Of a stretch of 64,000 nt of DNA, positions 43,073 through 52,227 are shown piece by piece; within the stretch, counting starts at the first letter, position 1; the number at the start of each line of letters is the position of its first letter. The notes beneath the pieces are model-generated. The model saw only the letters and a program-made list of their open reading frames with translations. It made no database searches and was not told the DNA's origin. The position numbers were made by a program, and so were the translations under genes. Location: positions 186,001-250,000 of the IMG/VR virus record IMGVR_UViG_3300035180_001778; one strand, given 5' to 3'. This stretch comes from a virus.

Positions 43073-45262
43073 TCAAACAGCTTCAGCCACGGCGTTGCCG
43101 AAAACCGTGTTGCGGAAGACCACGCGATCGTTCGCCACAGCCCGCTCAACGGCATTGGCTTCCCCGATGAGCCACACCTTCCGCTTCGCTCGCGTGATGG
43201 CCGTGTAGAACAGCTCGCGTTGCAGCATCCTCCCCTGGCTCTTCACCACAGGAAGAATCACCGTGTCGTACTCCGAGCCCTGGCTCTTGTGGACCGTGGT
43301 CGCGTAGGCAAGCCGGAGCATCTCAGGAGCCTTCTCCTTCGGGATGTCGACGTACATATACACGCTGCCAGCTCCCACCCCATGGATCCGAACAACCAGC
43401 TCGTCTTTACGGACGTCATGGAGCTTGCCCATGTCGCCGTTGTAGACACTCAAGTCGTAGTTGTTCCGAATGACCATGAGACGATCCCCAACACGAAAAT
43501 GGGTATCGAAGAGCTTGTACTCCTTCTTGTTGTCATCCGCCGGGTTGAGGGCTTCCCTCAAGCAAGAGTTCAAGTTGTCGACTCCCACAGGGCCGGCATA
43601 CTTGGGGGACAACACCTGGAAATTGGCGTCTCGTTCCTTGAGCTTGACTGCCATCCTCACGATGAGGTCCGCGATCGTGCTCTCATCGGAGCAGTTCACG
43701 AACTGAAACTCAGACGGCGTGCTGTTGAGGGTCGGGGTCTCTCCCCGGTTGACCTTGTGGGCCGCCTGCACAATCTCACTCGTCAAAGCCTGACGATGGA
43801 TCTGCGTGAGCCGCACATGAGGGATCGCCGGACACGAGAGAAGCTCTCGTAGAACGTTGCCCGCCCCCACCGAAGGAAGCTGTGCGTCGTCACCCACAAG
43901 AACGAGCATGGCACTCGGGTCAAGGGCATCCAGGAGCCGATAGAACAGCTCTTGATCCACCATGCTCATCTCGTCGACAACCACGGCTCCGACGAGGAGC
44001 TTGTTGTAGCTGTTGTACCCCCAGCCCTCCCCATCGTACCGGAGCGATCGATGAATGGTCATTGCATCGGTCCCCGTGACGGCTGCCAGACGCTTCGCAG
44101 CAATCCCCGTGGGGGCCATGAGCATGTGGGAAAGCCCGGCCGCCTTGAAGAGGTGGACGAACGAGCGGACCAGCGTCGTCTTGCCCGTACCAGGGAGTCC
44201 CGTGAGAACCAGGACACGATTCTGAATGAGCTGGAAAACGCCCGCCTTTTGCGCCTCCGACAACCCAATCCGCTGATTCTTCTCGTACGTTTCGAGGAAT
44301 CCCCCAAGATCAATCTGGAGGTCGACGGGCGTCTTGAATCGAGCGAGCTTGTTCGCCGCCTCCCGTTCGTAGAGGAACGACTGAGGAAGGTAGACCCCAA
44401 CGCCCGGGTCAACGCGAACCGTCTTGCGGGCCTCCAGGCGAAGGAGACCCTCTGCCACGGTCGTGGGTAGGTCCTGCCCCTCAAAAGGCTCAGCATGCTC
44501 TTCCTGGAGCATCTCGTGAATGCTCTGGGGGATGTCTCCCCGGCGAAGAAAGAGGTGCCCCTGGTTCAGGGCCTTGCGAAGAACCCACAGGATGGCCCCC
44601 TCAACCCGGCGAGGATCCCCCATCGAGATCCCCAACCGAAGAGCGAAACGATCCGCTTTTGCGAAGTCGAAGCCCGCGATTTCGAGGAGGCGGTAGGGAT
44701 CCTGTAGAATCGTCTCCAGCGCCCCAACCCCAAAGGCTCGCGAAATCTGCTCCACGAGCTGGGAAGGGAGGTCGTAGTCCTTGAGGAAGGCCGCGAGCCC
44801 GCTCAACGAGCGGGACTGTGCCCACAAGAGTAGGGCGCGATCGAGCTTCTCTCGTAGGGGGTCGTCTTCCCCCGCGAGTAGGCGAACCCTGTCCGGTTCG
44901 TTCGAGAGGACCTGGTAGGTATCCATCCCGAAGCGATCCGAGACGAGCTTCGCAAGGCCCGGCTCAGCAAAGCCCTCGATGCAATCGGAGAGAAACCTCT
45001 CCACATCTTGGACTTGCCTCGTGTAGGGGAGCCACCCCGAAGGGACGAACTGACGGCCGTGCTTTTGATGAGACTTCCACTCACCTTGAAACCCGACCGT
45101 CGTTCCCGGACGCACCTGGACAAGACCGAACAGACGACCAGCAACCGTTGCCGTGGTCTCGGGGATACTGGGCTCCGCGTCGTTCACCACCATCTTGAAG
45201 ACCCAGAACCCGTTCTCTCCCCTGCATCGCATGGAGAGAACCACGCCACTGATCGTTGCCAT
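43073..45262 (-). CDS. RecD2-type helicase
   Basis: 729 aa. N-terminal OB/β domain (GRLFGLVQVRPGTTVGFQGEW), the helix-hairpin-helix region (about 100-230 with FAEPGLAKLVSDRFG, FGVGALETILQDPYRLLEIAGFDF), then SF1B motifs: LTGLPGTGKTTLVRSF (motif I), APTGIAAKRL (Ia), VVVDEMSMVDQE (II), LVLVGDDAQLPSVG (III), and late YATTVHKSQGSEYDTVILPV plus FYTAITRAKRKVWLIG (V-VI). This is a 5'-3' helicase of the RecD2 family without a UvrD-like C-terminal addition. Roles in replication or recombination. Confidence 0.9.
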   Translation of the reverse strand: MATISGVVLSMRCRGENGFWVFKMVVNDAEPSIPETTATVAGRLFGLVQVRPGTTVGFQGEWKSHQKHGRQFVPSGWLPYTRQVQDVERFLSDCIEGFAEPGLAKLVSDRFGMDTYQVLSNEPDRVRLLAGEDDPLREKLDRALLLWAQSRSLSGLAAFLKDYDLPSQLVEQISRAFGVGALETILQDPYRLLEIAGFDFAKADRFALRLGISMGDPRRVEGAILWVLRKALNQGHLFLRRGDIPQSIHEMLQEEHAEPFEGQDLPTTVAEGLLRLEARKTVRVDPGVGVYLPQSFLYEREAANKLARFKTPVDLQIDLGGFLETYEKNQRIGLSEAQKAGVFQLIQNRVLVLTGLPGTGKTTLVRSFVHLFKAAGLSHMLMAPTGIAAKRLAAVTGTDAMTIHRSLRYDGEGWGYNSYNKLLVGAVVVDEMSMVDQELFYRLLDALDPSAMLVLVGDDAQLPSVGAGNVLRELLSCPAIPHVRLTQIHRQALTSEIVQAAHKVNRGETPTLNSTPSEFQFVNCSDESTIADLIVRMAVKLKERDANFQVLSPKYAGPVGVDNLNSCLREALNPADDNKKEYKLFDTHFRVGDRLMVIRNNYDLSVYNGDMGKLHDVRKDELVVRIHGVGAGSVYMYVDIPKEKAPEMLRLAYATTVHKSQGSEYDTVILPVVKSQGRMLQRELFYTAITRAKRKVWLIGEANAVERAVANDRVVFRNTVFGNAVAEAV

Positions 45263-45267
45263 TCAGC

Positions 45268-45447
45268 TCATCCTTGTCGGTAACTGCCCTCGGGTTTATC
45301 GAAGGCTTTCTTCTCGTCCCTTGCCTTCAATTCAGCAAGAGCTTCATCCGCTTTCTCAGCGGCATCTTTGAGGGAGTGGGAATGCCTTGCGTAATACCCC
45401 GAAATGATAGCGGCGTAAAACTGGCACCAGAGATCGCGGTCGCTCAT
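45268..45447 (-). CDS. small conserved-type phage protein, 59 aa
   Basis: Starts MSDRDLWCQFYAAIISG; ATG at 45447 overlaps the ligase TGA as ATGA. Body: YYARHSHSLKDAAEKADEALAE, a helix typical of tiny proteins widespread in phage early regions (LWxQFYxA, ADxALxE). Role unknown. Confidence 0.65.
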   Translation of the reverse strand: MSDRDLWCQFYAAIISGYYARHSHSLKDAAEKADEALAELKARDEKKAFDKPEGSYRQG

Positions 45448-47432
45448 CGGCCAGCCATCTTGAGGAAGGCCTCTTCCGAGATGCACGAGACCCCCGCCTT
45501 CCGAGCTGCAACGGCCTTGGTGCTCGTCGAGTCCGGGTCGGCGATGACGAGGTAAGTGACCCCCTTGCCAGCCGAAGACTTTACCACACCGCCGTTGTCG
45601 GTGACGAGGGTTTCCAGCTCTTTTCGAGGAAGAGTGCTCTTGCCCGTGAAGCAGAAAGACTGCCCCGTGAGAGTCCCCTTGACCCGACCCCGAATCTCGA
45701 TTCCGAGGGTCAGAATCTCCTGGAGCATTGCTTCGTTCGTGGGGTTGGTGAACCACTTGGCGAGGTCGCCTGCCTTCACCGGACCGATGCCCGCGATGGA
45801 GTGGAAGGGGCCCGTACGGTTCCCCGCGATGGCCTTCGACGTCTCCAAGCTCCCCGCCTGAATCGCAGCCATCGTGTCGTAGCCCGCGTCCATCAACAGG
45901 AGGAAGGTCGAAGACCCGCAGCCCGAGATCGACATGGCCCCCAAGAACTCCTCCAGGGGGATCGGGTTCTTGGCCCAGAGGAGCTTGTGGACCTTGGCCG
46001 CGCTCTTGTCCCCCATGCGATCGATGCTGGAGAGCTGCTCGACCGTGAGCTTGTAGAGGTCCATGACCGTCTTGACGTGACCCCCATCCACGAGCTTCTC
46101 GATGAGGCCGTCACCCCATTCCTTGATGTCGAGGACCTGGACGTAGCGCTTGATCCGGCCCGCCGACTGAGCGGAGCATTCGAGGGTGTTCGGACAGATG
46201 AGGTACTCCCCCTCCATCTCCGTGCTCGTCCCGCACACAGGACACTTGAGCGGACCCTCCTCGACCTTCTCGGGCTTCTGGTGAACCGCAGCGACCCGCG
46301 GGATGACGTCGTTGGCCCTGACGATCATGACCTCGGCCCCGACGCCGATCCCCAGGTCTCGGATGTACTTGAGGTTGTAGACGCTCGCGTTGGTGATCGT
46401 CGCGCCCATGACGTGGACGGGAAGGAAGATGGCCACGGGCGTCACTCGACCCGTCCCCCCAACCTGCCACTCGATCTTGGTGATCGTCGTGAGCTTCCCC
46501 TCCGCCTCGAACTTGAAGGCGACAGCACCCTTGGGACGGCCGTCCTTCTCCCCCAGCTCGTGTTGCTTGGCGAGGTTGTTGATGCGGATCACGAGCCCGT
46601 CGATCTCGTAATCGAGACGAGCCCGCTCCGTCTCCTGGTAGACCTTCCAGTACTCGACCGGGCCCCGCGCGTCAGACCCGGGGGCGTAGGTGTTGTAGGG
46701 AGGCGTCACGAACCCCATCATCCGGAGCATCTTGAACTGCTCGTCTTCGGTCACGGGCTGGACGTTGCCTTCGACGATCTCGTAGGCCATGACCGAGAGG
46801 TGCTCGGAGCCGGTCCCATCGAACCGTTTCGAGATCCCCGAGGCTGCGTTCCTGGGGTTGGCGTAGGAGGGGAAGTGCTTCTTGAGGTCGCTCTTCAGGA
46901 GGACGATCTCCGCCCGAATCGCTCCCGTGAAGGGATGCTCGCTCCCCAGGGTGATGGAGCGATACACGGCCGACTTCGAGACGCCCTTCATACGCTGGAC
47001 GTTGGATGTAATGTCCTCGCCCTCGATTCCATCCCCACGGGTGATCGCCTGGATCAGCTTCCCGTCCTCGTACTTGAGGTCGATGCTGATCCCGTCCAGC
47101 TTCTCCGTGATGAACAGGACCTCGCTCTTGCCCGCCGTGGTGGCTGCCCAGAGCCTCATCTCGACCGGCGTGTTCACCTTGTCGAGGCTGCCCATCACGT
47201 ACCCGTGGGAAGCCTTCTTCCACTCCGAGACGACCGGCACGGGGGCTCCGATGGCCGTGATCGCTGTGCTATCGGGCTTGATCTCCCGAAGCTCGGCGAT
47301 CCAGCCATCGAAGACGGCGTCGAGGACCGTGGGGGTTCCGTTGAAGTAGTCGAGCCGGGCCTGGTTGATCTTCTTCTCCAGAGCGCCGGCCGCGAGGTCC
47401 TTCGCCTGGTCCATCATCTCGTCGAAATCCAT
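45444..47432 (-). CDS. ligA: NAD-dependent DNA ligase
   Basis: 662 aa from the ATG at 47432 (a TTG at 47450 is possible but lacks a ribosome site). N-terminal region without a clear complete Ia domain, then adenylation motif TEKLDGISIDLKY (KxDG), RGDGIEGEDITSNVQ, LRAEIVLLKSDL-like strand, EIDGLVIR, AFKFEAEG and WQVGGTGRVTPVA. The OB part is followed by the zinc finger CPVCG...CPN-x-x-C, HhH repeats and a C-terminal BRCT domain (SFCFTGKSTLPRKELETLV). An NAD rather than ATP ligase is unusual for tailed phages but known. Confidence 0.9.
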   Translation of the reverse strand: MDFDEMMDQAKDLAAGALEKKINQARLDYFNGTPTVLDAVFDGWIAELREIKPDSTAITAIGAPVPVVSEWKKASHGYVMGSLDKVNTPVEMRLWAATTAGKSEVLFITEKLDGISIDLKYEDGKLIQAITRGDGIEGEDITSNVQRMKGVSKSAVYRSITLGSEHPFTGAIRAEIVLLKSDLKKHFPSYANPRNAASGISKRFDGTGSEHLSVMAYEIVEGNVQPVTEDEQFKMLRMMGFVTPPYNTYAPGSDARGPVEYWKVYQETERARLDYEIDGLVIRINNLAKQHELGEKDGRPKGAVAFKFEAEGKLTTITKIEWQVGGTGRVTPVAIFLPVHVMGATITNASVYNLKYIRDLGIGVGAEVMIVRANDVIPRVAAVHQKPEKVEEGPLKCPVCGTSTEMEGEYLICPNTLECSAQSAGRIKRYVQVLDIKEWGDGLIEKLVDGGHVKTVMDLYKLTVEQLSSIDRMGDKSAAKVHKLLWAKNPIPLEEFLGAMSISGCGSSTFLLLMDAGYDTMAAIQAGSLETSKAIAGNRTGPFHSIAGIGPVKAGDLAKWFTNPTNEAMLQEILTLGIEIRGRVKGTLTGQSFCFTGKSTLPRKELETLVTDNGGVVKSSAGKGVTYLVIADPDSTSTKAVAARKAGVSCISEEAFLKMAGR

Positions 47433-47442
47433 CCTCGACGAG

Positions 47443-47448
47443 TACACC
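47443..47448 (-). promoter_or_regulatory. GGTGTA start-proximal element
   Basis: GGTGTA, 10-nt spacer CTCGTCGAGG, ATG at 47432 of the NAD ligase. The GAGG touches the ATG, too close for a normal ribosome site, which fits a promoter rôle with a very short leader. Confidence 0.5.
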
Positions 47449-47456
47449 AAGGACGC

Positions 47457-47696
47457 CTAATCCTCGAAGGAATCGTCGAGGTGTTCCCATGCAACTCTGT
47501 ACGAAACCTGTACTTGAGGGTCATGTTTTGGGGCCTCGATAGGAGGCGAAACCATGGGTGCCATCAACTGCTCTGCAAGCCGTGTTCTCCCTTCTACTGT
47601 ACGAAGAAAGTCGTGCAGTAGATCCCCTGCTGTCAGGGATATATTAGGGATGGATATGGTGGCCTGATAGGTTATTTCCCCAGGCTCCCCATTCAC
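47457..47696 (-). CDS. capsid-arm motif protein, start uncertain
   Basis: Frame open from 47789; I use the GTG at 47696 (VNGEPGEITYQATIS). Start position is weak; no ATG with a good ribosome site lies nearby. The body reads SLTAGDLLHDFLRTVEGRTRLAEQLMAP, which matches the capsid N-arm and the 4066-4380 protein at T-x-E/A-GR-x-x/K-L and following A/S, P. Short tail VSYRVAWEHLDDSFED. It overlaps the 3' end of the 61-aa gene in another frame. Possible third arm-containing protein far from the head genes. Confidence 0.45.
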   Translation of the reverse strand: MNGEPGEITYQATISIPNISLTAGDLLHDFLRTVEGRTRLAEQLMAPMVSPPIEAPKHDPQVQVSYRVAWEHLDDSFED

Positions 47697-47829
47697 AGCA
47701 AGGGGCCCACGCCGCGTACCCCAAAAGGGGCGGGTCATCAGCGGGGATGACCTGCGCTCCAGGGTGAAGGACGACAAATGCTCGAACATCTACGAGCATT
47801 TGTCTGACGTCCGTATGTGTTGCAGGCAT
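47644..47829 (-). CDS. hypothetical protein, 61 aa
   Basis: MPATHTDVRQMLVDVRAFVVL...GNNLSGHHIHP. ATG at 47829 lies 9 nt after a GGTGTA element. It has an even codon pattern and three tryptophans (AWAPCCEWGAWG) but no family match. Its last 50 bp overlap the arm-motif gene in a different frame, so at least one of the two starts may be wrong. Confidence 0.5.
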   Translation of the reverse strand: MPATHTDVRQMLVDVRAFVVLHPGAQVIPADDPPLLGYAAWAPCCEWGAWGNNLSGHHIHP

Positions 47830-47838
47830 ACGGACGTC

Positions 47839-47844
47839 TACACC
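47839..47844 (-). promoter_or_regulatory. GGTGTA start-proximal element
   Basis: GGTGTA, 9-nt spacer GACGTCCGT, ATG at 47829. The surrounding bases 47815-47838 contain an ACGGACGTC... repeat of the start region (ATACGGACGT before and after). Confidence 0.45.
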
Positions 47845-47846
47845 AC

Positions 47847-50102
47847 CTAGATCAGGCAGGCACCGCCAGCACAGGCGAGTTCACTGCTGAGGGTGGTGTC
47901 GTCCGTGTTCTCGACGATCATCGTGTAGTCGACGGGCTTGTAGCCAGCCAAGATGGCATTCCACCTCGCCTCATCAACAGGCGTCGTGACAGCCTCGTTG
48001 GGGGCAAACGCGTAGTCCTTGTCTCCCGTGGCCGCGAGCATCGAGACCCCAGTGAAGTACTCCCGGTGCTCCCACACGTACTCCGCGACCTTGTCCCACT
48101 CCTCGGGGAGGACCGTCACCGTGTTGGAGACGTTGTGGGTCAGACCAGGTGAAGACTCGGGACGCGCCGTTCCAGGGATGACCCAGTTCTGTTGCGTCGA
48201 CCGGATCATGTCGAGGAAGGGTAGGGCCGTGATGTCGTCCTTCACCGTTGCCAGAGCAGGCGCCTCGACAGGGAACTCGATCACCCACTTCCCATCGGGC
48301 TTCCTCACACACATGTGGGGATTGATCGCCCGGAAGGCCTGGAAGACGTACTCCATCTCGTCCGCAGTCACCCGGCGGATGTAGCGGCGGGCGTGATGAG
48401 CGTGATGCCCAGAGGCAACGCAACCCAGCTCCAGGGAGGTCGTGCCCGAAGGCTTGACACACGTCGTTCGGGCCGCGGGCTCGATCCCCAGACGAGCCGC
48501 ATACTCGGCGTTCCACTGGACGACCTTCAGCGCCACTTCCCGCTGGTATTCCGGGTTGCAGGCGATGTGGGGAGCATCGAGCATCCCCGTCATCCCAATG
48601 CCAAGAAGAGCATCCCTCTTGGCAATCAGCTCGGAAATGGGCCCAAGGTAGGGCATGTTCGTGTAGGTGGCCTGAAGCGTCCCGATGAGGGTTGCTGCCT
48701 TTGCCGCTGCCAGGAAGTCTTCGAGACTCGTGAACTTGGCGGCATTGAGTTCACAGAGGTTGCAGAAGGCCCACCCCGTGACGGTGTCCCCCACTTCCTT
48801 GAAGGTGAACACACGGGCAAGGAGTTCTTGGATCGCGGGCGTGATCACGAGAAGGGGGTTGAGGCCGATCTCACAGCAGGGATTGGTCCCGTAGTCGTAG
48901 TCGCTCGTGAAGTAGAAGCCGGGCTCGCCCCATTGCTTCGTCATTTGGAAGATGCGCTTGAAGCTCTTCTTCCGGACATCATCCCTCTTGAGGACGACCG
49001 AGTTGTTGGAGTTCGCGAGCCAGGGCTCACGGACATACCAGTCACCCGTCTTGACGTTGATCATCTCCGAGTCGTCCAGGGAGAAGAGACAGATCATCGC
49101 CGATCGACGGATGCCCCCCGAGAGGACAGCATCCGCGGCGTGACACATGATCATGTGACACTCGACAGGACGCAGCTTCCGCCCCTGCACGGAGTTCAGA
49201 ACCCCACGGATGTACTCCAGGGAGGCCTTGAGCTTCACATGGCCGGGAGCACGTCCCCCAGAGGTCCGGAGAGGCGTCCCCGCCGGCCGGATCTTGTAGT
49301 AGCTGAGTTCGAGGTAGACCCCATCGATGTAGCTCCGAAGCAGAGCCTTGAGAGCGTCGGCCCAGCCCTCGATGGTATCCTCGACGACGTGATGCCGGAT
49401 CTTGGTGGGATCGATGTACGGGATCGTCGGGAGCTTCTCGACGTGATCGAACTGAACCGAGTAGCCCACACCACACCCCGAAAGGAGTAGGAAGAGAGCT
49501 TCGGAGAAGACGTCGAGCCGATCCACGAGGGAGAAGCTGCAATTGTAGATGCGGTTGTGGTTGGCCAGAATGGCGTCACCCCCAAACTGCATCGAGCGCA
49601 TCGACGGGAGCACACGCTTCTCCCGAACGAGGTCGAAGGCCTCCTTGATCTCCTCGGCGAAAGCAGGGTGCTGTTGGCTGTGCATGCCTTCCACCCGGGC
49701 CACCGTCTCAGCGTAGACTTCTCGCCGCCGTTGCTCCGGGAGATACCGAGCGTACTTGCTGGCGTGAATGTACCCTGAGATGGCCAGAGGATCCGGGCCC
49801 GTATGCTGGCGAGCCAGACGAGCCTCTGCCCGCTGATGCCGGTAGAGAATGAACGACTTTGCCACGGCGAACTGACTGTGGCGCATGAGGGCGGTCTCCA
49901 CAGCATCCTGAACCGTTTCGACGTCGACCGTCTCCTCGGTCAGAGCATCGGTCACGGTGTTCAAGACCTTGTTGAGGGCCTTCTCGTCCGTGGAGCCCGT
50001 GCTCTCTTTCCATGCTCGGCTGATGGCATTTTTCAGCTTCGAGACATCGAAGGGCTGAAGGGTCTTGCCATCCCGCTTCCGAGTTGTCTGCGTACGAATC
50101 AT
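47847..50102 (-). CDS. nrdJ: adenosylcobalamin-dependent ribonucleotide reductase (class II)
   Basis: 751 aa. N-terminal ATP-cone (about 1-95, RKRDGKTLQPFDVSKLKNAI). Then NrdJ-type core with NCSFSLVDRLDVF, SGCGVGYSVQFDHV, GGIRRSAMICLFSLDD, NPCCEIGLNP with the Cys region, CNLCELNAAKFT, GIGMTGMLDAP, KPSGTTSLELGCVASGHHAHHARRYIRRV and PVDYTMIVENTD. The end CAGGACLI has the redox pair CxxxxC of class II enzymes. Reduces ribonucleotides for phage DNA synthesis using B12, without oxygen need. Stop and start are tightly flanked by HolA. Confidence 0.87.
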   Translation of the reverse strand: MIRTQTTRKRDGKTLQPFDVSKLKNAISRAWKESTGSTDEKALNKVLNTVTDALTEETVDVETVQDAVETALMRHSQFAVAKSFILYRHQRAEARLARQHTGPDPLAISGYIHASKYARYLPEQRRREVYAETVARVEGMHSQQHPAFAEEIKEAFDLVREKRVLPSMRSMQFGGDAILANHNRIYNCSFSLVDRLDVFSEALFLLLSGCGVGYSVQFDHVEKLPTIPYIDPTKIRHHVVEDTIEGWADALKALLRSYIDGVYLELSYYKIRPAGTPLRTSGGRAPGHVKLKASLEYIRGVLNSVQGRKLRPVECHMIMCHAADAVLSGGIRRSAMICLFSLDDSEMINVKTGDWYVREPWLANSNNSVVLKRDDVRKKSFKRIFQMTKQWGEPGFYFTSDYDYGTNPCCEIGLNPLLVITPAIQELLARVFTFKEVGDTVTGWAFCNLCELNAAKFTSLEDFLAAAKAATLIGTLQATYTNMPYLGPISELIAKRDALLGIGMTGMLDAPHIACNPEYQREVALKVVQWNAEYAARLGIEPAARTTCVKPSGTTSLELGCVASGHHAHHARRYIRRVTADEMEYVFQAFRAINPHMCVRKPDGKWVIEFPVEAPALATVKDDITALPFLDMIRSTQQNWVIPGTARPESSPGLTHNVSNTVTVLPEEWDKVAEYVWEHREYFTGVSMLAATGDKDYAFAPNEAVTTPVDEARWNAILAGYKPVDYTMIVENTDDTTLSSELACAGGACLI

Positions 50103-50115
50103 CTAGGGGAACTCC

Positions 50116-51084
50116 TCAAGCAGAAATCGACAGGACCGCGAGTTCGACATGTGTACGTTTGGAGCGCGCCGAACTCTTGACGTCAGCGTCCAATTTGCAG
50201 AGACGGCTCATGTGCCCGATGAGCTTCACCATCTCGTGCCGTCGCACGAGGGGGAGAAAGTGATTCTTGAATCGCCAGGGGTGCATCCCAAGAGCACCCG
50301 CGATGTCTTCTTCAGAAGCTCGTTGATCCAGCATCCGGCGAGCAACAACGAGCTTCTCGACCTGCTTCATGAGGGCATAGGTCAAGGGCACGTTGACCTC
50401 CTCACCCTGGTTCCGGTACAGAACCGAGAGGAGGTTCATCGCCTTCTTGGTGTTCTTCTCGATCGCAGCTTCAGCCACTTGCCAGGGCTCCGCAGCCGGC
50501 GAAGGAGAGACCACGATGTTGAGGTGTGCCCCTGTGACGGTCTCCCCTTTTTTGGTGATGACCCGGAGCTTCTCCAGCTCATTCGCCAAGCGGTGAAGGT
50601 CAGGCCCCACAAGCTGGAAGAGACCCGGAGCGATCCCCTTATCCAGGGTCAACCCCAACCTCTTCGCTTCACCCTCGACCCACTTGACGACCTCGTTGTT
50701 GGTGTCGAAGGTCTTGAGCTTCTTGTGCTCGATGAGGCGACCCTTCTTTGCCGCTGTGGCCCACAGCTCAGGAAGCTTTTCCCCTCGAATGATCGCCACA
50801 AGGACCACAGAGGTGTCCCCCGGGACCTTGTCCGCGATGTACCTCTTGAGGTACTTGTCCCCCTTGATCTTCCCTGCATCGTCAACGACGACAACTCGAT
50901 CTAGACCGTCGAAGGATCGTGACTCACAAAAAGACACGAGGTCATGATCAAGAAGGCCATCTCCGTCAAGAAGAGCAACGGACTTCCCTTCCCAATGCCG
51001 TGCTCGTTCGAGGTCCTTGTCCAGGAAGTAGGGCTCTCCCCCATAGGAGACAATGAATGACGCGACGTTCTTTGCGGCGGCCAT
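50116..51084 (-). CDS. holA: DNA polymerase III delta-like clamp loader subunit
   Basis: 322 aa. Opens with MAAAKNVASFIVSYGGEPYFLDKDLERAR, the YGxExFLxxxxL style of HolA. Later KVPGDTSVVLVAIIRGEKL, KLKTFDTNNEVVKWVEGEAKRLGL, LDKGIAPGLFQLVGPDLHRLANELEKL (ELEKL motif), and a C-terminal collar (VAEAAIEKNTKKAMNLLSVL, MHPWRFKNHFLPLVRRH) all follow the delta-subunit order. Without ATPase motifs, as expected. Lies next to HolB. Confidence 0.82.
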   Translation of the reverse strand: MAAAKNVASFIVSYGGEPYFLDKDLERARHWEGKSVALLDGDGLLDHDLVSFCESRSFDGLDRVVVVDDAGKIKGDKYLKRYIADKVPGDTSVVLVAIIRGEKLPELWATAAKKGRLIEHKKLKTFDTNNEVVKWVEGEAKRLGLTLDKGIAPGLFQLVGPDLHRLANELEKLRVITKKGETVTGAHLNIVVSPSPAAEPWQVAEAAIEKNTKKAMNLLSVLYRNQGEEVNVPLTYALMKQVEKLVVARRMLDQRASEEDIAGALGMHPWRFKNHFLPLVRRHEMVKLIGHMSRLCKLDADVKSSARSKRTHVELAVLSISA

Positions 51085-51085
51085 G

Positions 51086-52048
51086 TCAGACTCCGAAGAC
51101 GTCGAGGAACAGAGACTTGACGTGAAAAGAGAGGTTGATAGACGTCGTCCAATGAAGAGTCTGAATCTCCCTCAACCCTTGCCGGAGCTTCTGCCAGACA
51201 GCATCACTCGACGCAGCGCGGATCTTCCCCAAGGTCTCCAGGATATCGGAGTTGATAGTGCTTTGGGGGTCCAAACGAAGCATGAGGATATCGTGCAGCA
51301 ATTGCCCTAGAAAACGGAGCGCCAAAACGAAGTCTTTGTCAATGGCGTCCACCATCGAGAACAAGCGAGGGTAGTCTTTTTCAAGACCCGTTTGAAGGAG
51401 CACAACGACTTTGTCGCGAAGCGCAAGTCGGCCAGCCCCGCAGAAGCGGACCGAACGACCCAACGATCCTTCACCCATCCGGGCATATACAAGAGCTTTA
51501 GTGGGGTCCTCCTCGAACTTCTGAACCACAGACAGCACGTAGGCCTCGGACAATCGCTTGTAGCGGATAAGGCCGCAGCGCGAACGGATCGTGGGGATGA
51601 CGTGATGAGCCTCTTCCGCGAGGAGAAAGAAACGCGCTCGACTCGGGGGCTCCTCCAGAGTCTTGAGGAGCGCGTTCGCGGCAGCATCCGTCAGACGGTC
51701 GGCCCCATCGATCATGAATACCCGATAGGGTGCCATGGTCGGGTAGGAGCCGGCGTTCACGATCATCTCCCGAATGGCGTCGATCCCGATGTCTCGATCA
51801 TCAATGGGAGCGAGAACCATGAAATCAGGGTGATTGCCCTGATCGATCTGCGTGCAGTCGAGACAGGTACAACCCGTGCGTTGGGTCCCCGTACAAAATA
51901 TCTCCTTGACTGCCTGGAGGACAGAGAAGCGACGTCCCACCCCTTCTTCCCCCACAAGAAGGAGCGGGGACGTCAACTTCCTTTCAACTGAGCGCCGGAG
52001 GTATAGAACCCCCTCGGTCTGCTCCCGTACCTCCTCCAACATCCTCAT
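51086..52048 (-). CDS. holB: DNA polymerase III delta'-like clamp loader subunit
   Basis: 320 aa. Degenerate P-loop GEEGVGRRFS (about 33-42), zinc module Cys (FCTGTQRTGCTCLDC, about 51-65), MIDGADRLTDAAANALLKTLEEPP (DExx-like position replaced), and SRC in IRSRCGLIRY. This pattern of lost ATP binding with kept SRC finger is the delta' hallmark. Collar helices fill the rest. Preceded in the operon by zinc ribbon genes. Confidence 0.85.
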   Translation of the reverse strand: MRMLEEVREQTEGVLYLRRSVERKLTSPLLLVGEEGVGRRFSVLQAVKEIFCTGTQRTGCTCLDCTQIDQGNHPDFMVLAPIDDRDIGIDAIREMIVNAGSYPTMAPYRVFMIDGADRLTDAAANALLKTLEEPPSRARFFLLAEEAHHVIPTIRSRCGLIRYKRLSEAYVLSVVQKFEEDPTKALVYARMGEGSLGRSVRFCGAGRLALRDKVVVLLQTGLEKDYPRLFSMVDAIDKDFVLALRFLGQLLHDILMLRLDPQSTINSDILETLGKIRAASSDAVWQKLRQGLREIQTLHWTTSINLSFHVKSLFLDVFGV

Positions 52049-52223
52049 GCTCCATCAGGGCAGCTCGCCGTAGAGGCTCGACAGGTTCGAGCCTCATGGC
52101 AGCGAGGAAGTTCTGCCCGCAGTCCTCGCAGATGAATCGATAGGGTTCTTGGCCACTCGGGCTCAACGTCCCACGGCATCGACTACACCGCATAAAACCG
52201 ACGGGCACTGAATCTTCAGGCAT
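51984..52223 (-). CDS. zinc-ribbon protein, 79 aa
   Basis: Starts MPEDSVPVGFMRCSRCRG (ATG at 52223, five bases after the upstream stop). Pair CSRC-x15-CEDCGQN forms a zinc ribbon (about 13-34). The C-terminus overlaps the HolB start by 65 bp in another frame. A small nucleic-acid-binding or transcription protein is possible. Confidence 0.6.
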   Translation of the reverse strand: MPEDSVPVGFMRCSRCRGTLSPSGQEPYRFICEDCGQNFLAAMRLEPVEPLRRAALMEHEDVGGGTGADRGGSIPPALS

Positions 52224-52227
52224 GGGC

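Noticed and set aside
45801-47621. 606-codon plus-strand frame opposite the ligase
   Set aside because: Antisense shadow over the ligase adenylation and OB regions.
29126-52048. Replicative DNA polymerase
   Set aside because: No frame with polymerase A, B or C motifs was found, although all partners are present; it must be outside the window or from the host.
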